Origin: UBA11663 sp049616325
GTDB taxonomy: Bacteria > Bacteroidota > Bacteroidia > Flavobacteriales_D > Sanyastnellaceae
Assembly: GCA_049616325.1 (NCBI GenBank)
Contig: JBMZHG010000015.1
Coordinates: 1 to 48,370 of the forward strand
DNA: 48,370 nucleotides
Direction: 5' to 3'
How positions within the stretch are numbered: position 1 is the first letter of the stretch; every line of letters begins with the position of its first letter. The notes under the pieces are model-generated. The model was not told the DNA's origin. It did no database searches and saw only the letters and a program-made list of their open reading frames with translations. Both the position numbers and the translations under genes were made by a program. Positions 40,578-48,344 of the stretch are shown one piece after another.

Positions 40578-42800
40578 ATGAATCGGTACCTCGTAGCAGA
40601 AGATTGGCGTGTGGTGGAGCGCGGGTTTGACCCCGCCAACATGCGCAGTTCAGAGAGCATTTTCTCACTCGGAAACGGACGGTTTGGACAACGTGCCAAC
40701 CACGAGGAGGGCTACTCAGGAGACCACATGTTGGGCAGCTACGTAGGAGGGGTGTATTACCCTGACCGGACCAAAGTGGGGTGGTGGAAAAACGGGTACC
40801 CGGAGTACTTCGCCAAGGTGTTGAACGCCACGAATTGGACGCGGACGGAGGTTCGAGTTAACGGCACGCTGCTTGACTTGGCCAAGGCCCATGACGTCTC
40901 GGAGTTTGAGCGCGTGTTGGACATGCGTCAGGGATTGCTTCAGCGCTCCTGCGTGGTGGAAGTCGAGCCAGGAGTGAAGGTCAAGTTGGAAACCGAGCGT
41001 TTCGTCAGCATGGCTTCTCCCAACCGCGCCGCAATTCAAATGACCGTGACTCCGTTGGCCGGGGTGACGTCCTTGGTTTGGGTGCCCTTGTTGGACGGAG
41101 GGATCACCAACGAGGACACGAATTGGGACGACGCATTTTGGCGTCACGACGGGCACTCCTCCGAAGCTTCTGCAGGAACATCGGTGTTGGTCAACACGAC
41201 TGAAAAAACGGAGTTCACGGTCGGTACCGCGCAAGCCGTGGTGGTCGAAGGCGTTTCTTGGGAGGAAGTGGGGGGCGACAAGTGGGCAGGTCTGTCAGGG
41301 CAAAGTTCCTCCACCGAGTCCGTCACCTTGACCAAACACGTCGGCCTGGTCAGTTCCCTCCACTTGGCAAAAGAGCTTTGCGGCGACGGGGCCTTGGAAG
41401 AGGCCTTGGCCGGACGGGAGTCCGGATACGAGGCTGAACGCGCAGCCCACGTGGATGCTTGGGCTCAGGTTTGGGCCTTGGGGGACATTCGCATTGAGGG
41501 AGACGTCGAAGCGCAACAGGCCATTCGGTTCAACATCTTCCACCTGAACCAAACGTACCGTGGCGACGACGCCCGCTTGAACGTGGGTCCCAAAGGCTTT
41601 ACGGGAGAGAAGTACGGGGGGGCGTCCTACTGGGACACCGAGGCCTATTGCTTGCCCTTTTACCTCGCGACCCACCCGCCTCATGTGGCGGAACAGCTGT
41701 TGCGCTACCGTCACAACCACCTTGGGAAGGCCATTGAAAACGCGGAAAAGTTGGGATTTCGAGGCGGCGCGGCGTTGTACCCCATGGTGACGATGAACGG
41801 GGAGGAATGCCACAACGAGTGGGAGATCACGTTTGAAGAAATCCACCGCAACGGCGCCATGGTGCTTGCCCTTCGAAACCACGCGGAATACACGGGAGAC
41901 GAGAGCTACCTTCAACGAGAAGGGATGGAAGTTGCGGTGGGGGTCGCACGGTTCTGGGCCCAACGCGTGCATTGGTCTGAACACCGCGGCCGGTATGTGA
42001 TGTTGGGTGTCACGGGACCCAACGAATACGAGAACAACGTCAACAACAATTGGTACACCAACTACCTGGCGGCGTGGTGCCTTGAGTACGCGGCAGATTT
42101 GGTGGAGCGCTTCCCGTCGGAGGTCAGTCCTTCCGAATCAGACGAATGGCGAACCGTTGCCAAGGGAATGTGTTTGCCTCAGCAAGAGGGGACTTCCATC
42201 CGACTGCAGCAAGACGGCTTTCTCGACAAGGACCTTCGACCTGCCATGTCCTTGGCAGAGGAGGAGCGCCCCATCAACCAAGTCTGGTCCTGGGACAGGA
42301 TTCTTCGCTCGTGCTTCATCAAGCAAGCGGACGTCTTGCAGGGATTTTACTTTTTCCCCGACGACTTCAGCGACGAAGAATTGAGGGACAACTTCGATTT
42401 CTACGAGCCCATGACGGTTCATGAAAGCAGCCTGTCCCCCTGCGTTCATGCCATTCTGGCGGCGCGATTGCGACGAGAAGAAAAGGCCGTGGAAATGTAC
42501 TTGCGCACCTCGCGCCTGGACCTGGACGACTACAACGCTGAGGCTTACCAAGGGCTGCACATCACCTCCATGGCTGGAACGTGGATGAGCGTGGTGGAAG
42601 GGTTTGGCGGGTTTCGCGTCAAGGACGGAGAGCCGCATTTCACGACCATGCTTCCCCGTGCCTGGTCTTCCTACTCGTTCAAGCTTCAGTTCCGCGGAAG
42701 AACGTTGGAGGTGAATGTCGACGGGCAAGGAGCCGCCGTGACGCGCCAGGAGGGGGCGCCCCTCACTGTGGTAGTCAACGGCGAGTCCCGCCACGTCTGA
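40578..42800 (+). CDS. GH65 disaccharide phosphorylase, probable maltose phosphorylase
   Basis: A 740-residue cytoplasmic enzyme that splits a glucosyl disaccharide with phosphate, giving beta-glucose-1-phosphate and glucose. The N-terminal beta-sandwich (about 1-260) begins WRVVERGFDPANMRSSESIF and SLGNGRFGQRANHEE. The alpha/alpha barrel contains YGGASYWDTEAYCLPFYL and the family's acidic motif GEECHNEWEITFEEIHRNG at about 408-426, which holds the general acid, and a C-terminal beta domain. Specificity (maltose, trehalose or kojibiose) is not certain from sequence; maltose is inferred from the two amylases, SusCD and pgmB. It ends the rightward unit and converges with the lamin-tail gene, 3 bp apart. 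Confidence 0.93.
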   Translation: MNRYLVAEDWRVVERGFDPANMRSSESIFSLGNGRFGQRANHEEGYSGDHMLGSYVGGVYYPDRTKVGWWKNGYPEYFAKVLNATNWTRTEVRVNGTLLDLAKAHDVSEFERVLDMRQGLLQRSCVVEVEPGVKVKLETERFVSMASPNRAAIQMTVTPLAGVTSLVWVPLLDGGITNEDTNWDDAFWRHDGHSSEASAGTSVLVNTTEKTEFTVGTAQAVVVEGVSWEEVGGDKWAGLSGQSSSTESVTLTKHVGLVSSLHLAKELCGDGALEEALAGRESGYEAERAAHVDAWAQVWALGDIRIEGDVEAQQAIRFNIFHLNQTYRGDDARLNVGPKGFTGEKYGGASYWDTEAYCLPFYLATHPPHVAEQLLRYRHNHLGKAIENAEKLGFRGGAALYPMVTMNGEECHNEWEITFEEIHRNGAMVLALRNHAEYTGDESYLQREGMEVAVGVARFWAQRVHWSEHRGRYVMLGVTGPNEYENNVNNNWYTNYLAAWCLEYAADLVERFPSEVSPSESDEWRTVAKGMCLPQQEGTSIRLQQDGFLDKDLRPAMSLAEEERPINQVWSWDRILRSCFIKQADVLQGFYFFPDDFSDEELRDNFDFYEPMTVHESSLSPCVHAILAARLRREEKAVEMYLRTSRLDLDDYNAEAYQGLHITSMAGTWMSVVEGFGGFRVKDGEPHFTTMLPRAWSSYSFKLQFRGRTLEVNVDGQGAAVTRQEGAPLTVVVNGESRHV

Positions 42801-42803
42801 GAT

Positions 42804-43469
42804 TCAATCAGCCCAGCTGCTGTTGTCGGACCCCGGTGAGCCCCCGAGGGCGTTGGAGCCAATCCACGCCTCGGGCATGGCGTTGTCCCAGCCAGGGCCT
42901 TTCCATTCCAACGAACCTCCTGCGCCGTCGGCTTCGTTGGTCCACCCCCCGGTGTCGCTGTAACTGACTACATCTGCCTCTGTGCCGTCGGGGCGCATTA
43001 CGCGAAGGGTTTCTCCGCTGTTGTGAAGGCTCGACGTGCCCGACCAAGGGACGAGTTGCACAAAGGGACCGAGGAGCGCACGGTACGTTCCGGTGTCGTT
43101 GGCGGTCAGCAAAAATCCACCGGCAGGAATCAACGTTCCAGAAGGAAAGGTGGCGTCAACCCCGTCTGCCAGCGACCAGCCACTTAGGTCGAGGGCGTAC
43201 GGGTGAGGGTTCATCAATTCAACGAACTCGTATTCCGAATCGGCTCCCTGTTGGGTGCTTGGGTTGTAGTGGATTTCTGAAATCACAGGATCGTCCCACG
43301 CCACCACCTCGCAATTGGTGCCGAAGTTGGACAACAGGATGAGCAGGTCATCGTTGTCGACGGTTAGGTTCCCATTGAGGTCGGCGTTGCATTGTGTGAA
43401 CCCAACTTGAGCGGCTCCAAAAACGCCGAGGAAGGCCGCGACGTTGGCCAAGAAGTTGCAGTGCTTCAT
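42804..43469 (-). CDS. Exported lamin-tail-domain protein with dockerin-like segment
   Basis: A 221-residue protein. The signal peptide is MKHCNFLANVAAFLGVFGAA, cleaved near GFTQ. Residues about 27-52 (CNADLNGNLTVDNDDLLILL) are a dockerin-like calcium loop followed by SNFGTNC. The rest is a lamin tail domain (ISEIHYNPSTQQGADSEYEF with VELMNPHPYALDLSGW, then FLLTANDTGTYRALLG), an Ig-like fold common in exported bacterial proteins. No T9SS tail is visible. Function is unknown; attachment or a partner of larger surface proteins is possible. ATG 43469 is chosen for the signal peptide; a stem-loop lies 8 nt upstream. Confidence 0.82.
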   Translation of the reverse strand: MKHCNFLANVAAFLGVFGAAQVGFTQCNADLNGNLTVDNDDLLILLSNFGTNCEVVAWDDPVISEIHYNPSTQQGADSEYEFVELMNPHPYALDLSGWSLADGVDATFPSGTLIPAGGFLLTANDTGTYRALLGPFVQLVPWSGTSSLHNSGETLRVMRPDGTEADVVSYSDTGGWTNEADGAGGSLEWKGPGWDNAMPEAWIGSNALGGSPGSDNSSWAD

Positions 43470-43477
43470 GTGGTTTT

Positions 43478-43498
43478 TGAGGGCAAGTAGCGCCCTCA
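43478..43498 (-). promoter_or_regulatory. Stem-loop in the leader of the lamin-tail gene
   Basis: A perfect 7-bp inverted repeat, TGAGGGC and GCCCTCA, with a 7-nt loop, located 8 nt before ATG 43469. In the minus-strand transcript it is followed by an A-run, not a U-run, so it is not an intrinsic terminator. It could affect ribosome entry. Confidence 0.45.
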
Positions 43499-43542
43499 GC
43501 CTCATGCCTAAACCCGCGAGTTGGCAGGTGCGTTCCCGGAGT

Positions 43543-44307
43543 TTACGAGCGCCATTCCAGCGACACCGGGCAGTGGTCGCTTCCGTGGACGTCGTTGTGA
43601 ATTGCCGTTGCCGCAACGTGCGACATGGCCCGCTCGCTGACCAGCATGTAGTCCAACCGCCATCCCACGTTCTTTTCTCGGGCACCACCGCGGTAGCTCC
43701 ACCACGAATACTTTACCGTGTCGGGGTGGGCGTGACGCCACGTGTCCACAAACCCAGACTCGAGCAATTCGGTCATTCCGTCAATCTCGTCTTGGGTGTA
43801 TCCGGGAGTTTTGTTGTAGTTCGCGTCCGGCCGTGCGAGGTCAATGGGGGCGTGAGCGACGTTGAGGTCCCCGCAACAGACCACGGGTTTGTCGGCGTCG
43901 AGCTCGAGGAGGTAATCCCGGAAGGCCCGATCCCATTGTTTCCTGAACGGCAGGCGCTTCAGGCCTGAGCTGGAATTGGGTGTGTAGACGGTGATGAAGT
44001 GCATGTCTTCAAATTCGGCGCGCAAGACGCGTCCCTCTTGGTCGAGGTCTGCCACGCCAATTCCCGCTTGAACGGACAGCGGCGTCTGCTTCGTGAGGAT
44101 GGCCGTTCCAGAGTAGCCCTTTTTGACCGCGGAGCTCGAGTGCATTTCGTACGTCCCGTAGCCAAAAAGGGCTTCCCGCACTTGATCGTCTTGTGCCTTG
44201 GTTTCCTGAAGGCCCAAGACGTCGGGGGCCAAGGCGTCGATTTGGGCTACAAAATCTTTCTTCATCACGGCACGAATGCCGTTGACGTTCCAACTCATCA
44301 ATCGCAT
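43543..44307 (-). CDS. xth: Exodeoxyribonuclease III (AP endonuclease family)
   Basis: A 254-residue DNA repair enzyme that cuts at abasic sites and degrades DNA from 3' ends. Motifs of the ExoIII/EEP family are complete: RLMSWNVNGIRAV at the start, LQETKAQDDQV with the metal-binding Glu, ITVYTPNSSSGLKRL, CCGDLNVAH with the Asp-Asn pair, RLDYMLVS, and the terminal GSDHCPVSL with the catalytic His. ATG 44307 is chosen since the family begins MRxMSWNVNG; it overlaps the upstream gene's 3' end by 10 bp, so the two are translationally coupled. Confidence 0.96.
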   Translation of the reverse strand: MRLMSWNVNGIRAVMKKDFVAQIDALAPDVLGLQETKAQDDQVREALFGYGTYEMHSSSAVKKGYSGTAILTKQTPLSVQAGIGVADLDQEGRVLRAEFEDMHFITVYTPNSSSGLKRLPFRKQWDRAFRDYLLELDADKPVVCCGDLNVAHAPIDLARPDANYNKTPGYTQDEIDGMTELLESGFVDTWRHAHPDTVKYSWWSYRGGAREKNVGWRLDYMLVSERAMSHVAATAIHNDVHGSDHCPVSLEWRS

Positions 44308-45380
44308 TGCGGGAAAAGGGCATCGGGGCGTTCCGCCCAACGTCGCGCAAGGTCGAGGAGTTCGTCCAAAGAACCTTGGGCGAGGAGGGTGTCGCCGGTT
44401 TGGTAGAGGTGATTGAGGTAGGCTTCGCCGGTGGAAAATTCCGACGAGGGTTCCATGTTGAGGAATTGAGAGGCGTCAGGACACGGATGAATGTGCATGA
44501 GCGTGTACCCCTGCGATTCCGGATCAAACCCTGCCACGAGCATGCCTTCCACATCGTGACCAAGTTCCACGGGGACCGGCAAGCGCAAGAAGAACGCGCT
44601 CCACGGCCCCATGTACCCCATGCTGAAATAGGGATACAGCCAGGATTTGGAAGGCAATCCGATGTCCTTCAGCCCGTCCGTCAACGCTTGGGTTGCTTCA
44701 CGAATTCGGAACGAGGTCGTGGAATCGGGTTTGAAATTTTCGAGTTTGGCCCACCGCTTTTTCGCCGTGTAATGCTCCATTGGACCCAAGCGAAGCTTGT
44801 AATCAAACCCCGATCGCTGGTCCAAGATGTAGCCTGGGTAGAACCACTTGCGTCCGGTGCGCATGCCGTATTCGGCTTCCTTGAGCAAGGTGTAGGTTCC
44901 CAAGCTGTACTTGGCGTATTCCTCGTCGTACAAGCCCAAAAGGCTGGCCATGCTCTGCTCCCCCAAGTCGAAGTAACTCACGGCAACGAGGCGATCCCCG
45001 TCGTACACACAGACCTCGCGGGTGTCAAACACGGTTCCCTGAAAGCCGGCGCTCAAGTACTCGGTCAGGGTGTTGTGGATGAAGCCCTTGAAGCGCTGTT
45101 TGTGCTGAGCATACAGCGCTTCTTTGTTGGCGTTGGGCTGCGCGTGACCGTAAGTCACGGCAAACCTCGATTCCACGCGGCGCATCGTCTTCCGCTGGCG
45201 GGCGGTCGGCGAAAATTGATCCAGGTTCATCCGGATGTTCACCACGCTGTACAGGCATTCGTCGATGCACAAGAGGTCCATCTTGTACAACATGACCGAA
45301 CCCCGGAACCACCCGGACGCGAGGTACTGGTCGTACCGCGAGCGCGAAAGGCTTCGAGGAAAATGGGTCTGGACGAGCAT
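44298..45380 (-). CDS. Arginyl-tRNA--protein transferase-like GNAT protein
   Basis: A 360-residue protein with two GNAT-like parts. The centre resembles the C-terminal domain of arginyl/leucyl protein transferases: RLVAVSYFDLGEQSMASL, YSLGTYTLLKEAEYGMRTGR, KWFYPGYILDQRSGFDYKLR. Those enzymes attach an amino acid from tRNA to protein N-termini and mark proteins for decay; the N-terminal Cys cluster of the classical family is only partly visible (LLCIDECLYSV), so the activity here is uncertain. The C-terminal 90 residues are unassigned. ATG 45380 is supported by a TACCTTCG box ending 4 nt upstream. It overlaps xth by 10 bp. Confidence 0.75.
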   Translation of the reverse strand: MLVQTHFPRSLSRSRYDQYLASGWFRGSVMLYKMDLLCIDECLYSVVNIRMNLDQFSPTARQRKTMRRVESRFAVTYGHAQPNANKEALYAQHKQRFKGFIHNTLTEYLSAGFQGTVFDTREVCVYDGDRLVAVSYFDLGEQSMASLLGLYDEEYAKYSLGTYTLLKEAEYGMRTGRKWFYPGYILDQRSGFDYKLRLGPMEHYTAKKRWAKLENFKPDSTTSFRIREATQALTDGLKDIGLPSKSWLYPYFSMGYMGPWSAFFLRLPVPVELGHDVEGMLVAGFDPESQGYTLMHIHPCPDASQFLNMEPSSEFSTGEAYLNHLYQTGDTLLAQGSLDELLDLARRWAERPDALFPQCD

Positions 45381-45384
45381 GCTG

Positions 45385-45392
45385 CGAAGGTA
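45385..45392 (-). promoter_or_regulatory. Start-proximal -7-like box (TACCTTCG) of the transferase-like gene
   Basis: The minus strand reads TACCTTCG, then CAGC, then ATG 45380. One mismatch from TAnnTTTG. A TTG at 45414-45412 lies 19 nt upstream, at the expected spacing. Confidence 0.5.
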
Positions 45393-45404
45393 GGTGGCAG
45401 GCGC

Positions 45405-46805
45405 TCACAGCCAACGTTGGACGGTTCGCGCAAGCCACAAGCTCCGTTCGCCAAACGGAGGAAAGGTCAGAGGCAGAATGTTGTGACGCGTTTGCTGCCG
45501 CACGACCGAGCGCATGTTCGAGAACTGCTTGAACCCTTCGTGGCCGCCGGTTCGCCCCATGCCGCTGGTTTGGATTCCTCCAAACGGCAGGTCCGGCTGC
45601 GCGACCTGAAGAATGACCTCGTTGATGCCTGTGGTGCCGGCAGGATTCGAACCCATCCAGGATTCTACCGCAGCGTCGTTCTTCGAGAAAAAGTACATGG
45701 CAAGCGGGTGCGGGTTGAGGGAGACGATTTGGTTCACCTCGTTCGCGTCGTGCCAGCGCAGCACAGGCAGCACCGGCCCAAAAATCTCCTCCTGCATCAC
45801 CTTCATGTCCACCGTCACGCCGTCCAACACGGTGGGGGCAATTCGAAGCTCGTCCTGGTTCCAGTGTCCTCCCAGCACTACTCGCGCTCCCTTTTCGACC
45901 GCATCTTCAATCAACCCCACCAAGCGTTGCCAGTGGTGTCGATTCACCATGCGCGACCGTTGCGGGTTCATCAATTGAGCCTCCGCGCTGTCGCCGTACA
46001 TCTCGCCGATGCGAGCCACGACTTCCGTCAAAAAACGGTCCGCCACGGCGTCCTCCACGAGCGCGTAATCTGGAGCGATGCACACTTGGCCGTTGTTGAG
46101 GCACTTGCCCCAAGCCAAACGACGGCTAGCATCACCAAGGTGCGCGGTCGCGTCCACCACGGCCGGGCTCTTGCCGCCCAACTCCAACGTCACAGAGGCC
46201 AAATTCTCCGCGGCGGCCTTCATCACTTTCTTTCCGATGTTGGTTCCGCCCGTAAAGCAAATGTGCTGGAAGGGCAGCGAGGTCAATTTTGCGCTCACCT
46301 CAGGGCCGCCAAGCACCACCGTTGCTACGTCCGCGGGGACGGCTTGTTCCACGATGGACGCTAGCACCTTGGACGTTTCTGGCGTGTGCTCGGAGGGCTT
46401 TAAGATGACCCGGTTGCCCGCGGACAAGGCGCTGACCAAGGGGCGCAGGGTCAAAATGACAGGAAAATTCCAAGGCGAAATGATCAGCAGTTGTCCTTTC
46501 GGCTCGGGCTGAACGAGCGAACGGGTTCCCAACATCGCCAGCGGGGTGGGAGTGGGCTTGGGCGCCATCCATCCACGGAGGTGCTTCCTGGCGTGGGCGA
46601 TTTCCGCTTTCACCGGGTAGATTTCTTGCAGGTGGACTTCTTCTCGAGGTTTTCCCAAGTCCGCGGCCAACGCTCGCACCAACTCGGATTCGTGGGCAAG
46701 AACCGATTCCCAAAGCCGGCCGAGCATGGTTCGACGTTCCGAGGCAGTTGAGACCTGGCGCAGCGAGGTCCGTTGTGTTTCAAAGGCGTTCAGCAGGTGA
46801 TCCAT
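45405..46805 (-). CDS. Aldehyde dehydrogenase family protein (class 3-like)
   Basis: A 466-residue NAD(P)-dependent enzyme that oxidises aldehydes to acids. Conserved parts: ISPWNFPVILTLRPLVSALS with AGNRVILKPSEHTPETS for the cofactor site, ICFTGGTNIGKKVM, the general base Glu in VTLELGGKSPAVV, the catalytic Cys in NNGQVCIAPDYALV, and EEIFGPVLPVL plus PFGGIQTSGMGRTGGHEGF near the end. The short length and the C-terminal hydrophobic stretch (LPLTFPPFGERSLWLARTVQ) resemble class 3 fatty-aldehyde dehydrogenases. The substrate is unknown. ATG 46805 is chosen over an upstream TTG. It precedes the transferase-like gene by 24 bp on the same strand. Confidence 0.92.
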   Translation of the reverse strand: MDHLLNAFETQRTSLRQVSTASERRTMLGRLWESVLAHESELVRALAADLGKPREEVHLQEIYPVKAEIAHARKHLRGWMAPKPTPTPLAMLGTRSLVQPEPKGQLLIISPWNFPVILTLRPLVSALSAGNRVILKPSEHTPETSKVLASIVEQAVPADVATVVLGGPEVSAKLTSLPFQHICFTGGTNIGKKVMKAAAENLASVTLELGGKSPAVVDATAHLGDASRRLAWGKCLNNGQVCIAPDYALVEDAVADRFLTEVVARIGEMYGDSAEAQLMNPQRSRMVNRHHWQRLVGLIEDAVEKGARVVLGGHWNQDELRIAPTVLDGVTVDMKVMQEEIFGPVLPVLRWHDANEVNQIVSLNPHPLAMYFFSKNDAAVESWMGSNPAGTTGINEVILQVAQPDLPFGGIQTSGMGRTGGHEGFKQFSNMRSVVRQQTRHNILPLTFPPFGERSLWLARTVQRWL

Positions 46806-46894
46806 GATGCAGGGTTGCAAGGCGACGAGACGCCGAGGCGCCTAGTAGTGAACAAAGTAAGGCCACGAGCCCCCACATTGTTCATCCTCGAAGC

Positions 46895-47599
46895 TCAATC
46901 TCGCGCAGACCCCAAAGGCCTACGCTTCAGGGAGGTGAGCTTGGTATGGAGGTCGAGCACTTGCGAGAGCAGCGCGTCTTGCGGTCCGTTCTCCAGCACA
47001 AAGTCAGCATGTTCGACACGCTGCTCCCGGGTCGCTTGGCGGCGCAACCGCGCGAGGACGTCCTGCTCCGAAACTTGGCCGCGGCCCCGCAACACAGCCC
47101 GCGCAATTCGAACCTTTTCAGGCGCCTCGACAGTCGCGACAAAGTCGCACGTCTTGTGGCTGCCTGATTCGATCAGGATGGCGGCTTCACGAACCAAGTA
47201 AGGAGGTTCGCCGCTGGAACGGACATTTGCAGCCCACGCGTCAAAGGCACGGGCCACGGCCGGGTGGACCATCGACTCGAGCCACCTCAATTCCGCAGGG
47301 TCGGAAAAGATGTGGGATGCCAACGCGCGGCGGTCGACGTCCACGGCAAGCCCCGACTCGTCGTAAATCGCCAATTCCTCTCCCCATCTGTCCAGAAGGG
47401 CCCTGCGCAGGACGGGATCGGTGCGGTAGAGCGATTTGGCCGCCGCATCCGCATCCCAAACCGCCGCTCCCAAGGATTTCAACATCCTTGCCACCACGCT
47501 CTTCCCAGCCGCCATGCCGCCCGTGAGTCCCAACACAAGTGGAGTGGACGTCGGCGAATTGGAAGGCCGCGATTTCGTGCGTGTAAGGGCTTTGCTCAC
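46895..47599 (-). CDS. coaE: Dephospho-CoA kinase CoaE
   Basis: A 234-residue enzyme for the last step of coenzyme A synthesis, phosphorylating dephospho-CoA with ATP. The P-loop is LGLTGGMAAGKSVVARML, followed by VWDADAAAKSL, the lid region and LVREAAILIESGSHKTCDFV. The usual length is about 200; the extra residues are a 20-residue N-terminal lead and a C-terminal tail. The longer open frame would overlap the divergent rpe start, so GTG 47599 is chosen, supported by a CACCTTTG box 4 nt before it. It lies 89 bp upstream of the aldehyde dehydrogenase start on the same strand. Confidence 0.92.
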   Translation of the reverse strand: MSKALTRTKSRPSNSPTSTPLVLGLTGGMAAGKSVVARMLKSLGAAVWDADAAAKSLYRTDPVLRRALLDRWGEELAIYDESGLAVDVDRRALASHIFSDPAELRWLESMVHPAVARAFDAWAANVRSSGEPPYLVREAAILIESGSHKTCDFVATVEAPEKVRIARAVLRGRGQVSEQDVLARLRRQATREQRVEHADFVLENGPQDALLSQVLDLHTKLTSLKRRPLGSARD

Positions 47600-47603
47600 C
47601 TTG

Positions 47604-47611
47604 CAAAGGTG
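47604..47611 (-). promoter_or_regulatory. Start-proximal -7-like box (CACCTTTG) of coaE
   Basis: The minus strand reads CACCTTTG, then CAAG, then GTG 47599. The first base differs from TAnnTTTG. No TTG is seen at the -33 distance, so this is weaker than the other boxes. Confidence 0.3.
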
Positions 47612-47663
47612 CACCTTCTTCACACGTTGCCCACATCGCGCTGAAAATTGGGCCTTCGTGAAT

Positions 47664-47671
47664 GACCTTTG
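47664..47671 (+). promoter_or_regulatory. Start-proximal -7-like box (GACCTTTG) of rpe
   Basis: GACCTTTG is followed by CGTC and ATG 47676. One mismatch from TAnnTTTG. A TTG lies 13 nt upstream, shorter than ideal. It is nearly a mirror copy of the coaE box in the same divergent region. Confidence 0.35.
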
Positions 47672-47675
47672 CGTC

Positions 47676-48329
47676 ATGCCTCACATTCTTGCTCCCTCCA
47701 TCCTCGCGGCGGATTTTGCCAATTTGCAACGCGACGTGGAAATGGTCAACGCTTCGGACGCACAGTGGTTCCACTTGGACGTCATGGACGGGGTGTTCGT
47801 TCCCAACATCAGCTTCGGCATGCCCGTGATTGAGGCCATTGCCAGACACGCGAAGAAACCTTTGGACGTCCACCTGATGATTGTGGATCCAGACAGGTAC
47901 ATCTCGACGTTTGCCGACCTCGGTGCCGACGTGCTTACCGTTCATGCCGAGGCATGCACCCACCTGCATCGGACCCTTCACGCCATCCGAGCCGCAGGGA
48001 TGAAGGCAGGGGTGGCACTCAACCCGCACACGAACATCGAAGTCTTGCGAGACGTGGCGAACGACCTGGATTTGGTGTGTTTGATGAGCGTGAATCCCGG
48101 ATTTGGGGGGCAGTCGTTCATCGAGCGCACGTACGCCAAGACACGCGCGCTTCGGGCGATGTTGAACGAGGAAGGCGCCTCGGACGTGTTGATTGAAATT
48201 GACGGCGGCGTTGGCGCCGGGAACGCAAGGGCTTTGGTGGACGCCGGGGCGGACGTACTCGTGGCCGGATCTTCGGTGTTTCGAGCTTCGGACCCCACGG
48301 CCGCGGCAAGGGAATTGGCCGGCGTTTGA
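47676..48329 (+). CDS. rpe: Ribulose-phosphate 3-epimerase
   Basis: A 217-residue TIM-barrel enzyme of the pentose phosphate pathway that interconverts ribulose-5-phosphate and xylulose-5-phosphate. Motifs: ILAPSILAADFANL, WFHLDVMDGVFVPNISFG with metal-binding His/Asp, PLDVHLMIVDP, LMSVNPGFGGQSFIERT, and IEIDGGVGAGNARALVDAGA with the phosphate-binding VLVAGSSVF. Length is standard. ATG 47676 is chosen because the family begins MxxIxAPSILAADF; longer frames overlap coaE. It is divergent from coaE with 76 bp between starts. Confidence 0.97.
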   Translation: MPHILAPSILAADFANLQRDVEMVNASDAQWFHLDVMDGVFVPNISFGMPVIEAIARHAKKPLDVHLMIVDPDRYISTFADLGADVLTVHAEACTHLHRTLHAIRAAGMKAGVALNPHTNIEVLRDVANDLDLVCLMSVNPGFGGQSFIERTYAKTRALRAMLNEEGASDVLIEIDGGVGAGNARALVDAGADVLVAGSSVFRASDPTAAARELAGV

Positions 48330-48344
48330 TCCTGACTGCTGCGA

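Noticed and set aside
38918..40699. A 593-residue open frame on the - strand opposite the kinase and pgmB
   Set aside because: It lies across three well-supported genes, and the translation has the composition of an antisense shadow.
43478..43498. The lamin-tail leader hairpin as an intrinsic terminator for xth
   Set aside because: In the minus-strand transcript the stem is followed by A residues, not U residues.
46806..46894. Promoter or RNA gene in the gap between coaE and the aldehyde dehydrogenase
   Set aside because: TTACTTTG near 46853-46860 is close to a -7 box but lacks the A at position 2 and a -33 partner; no RNA fold was evident.
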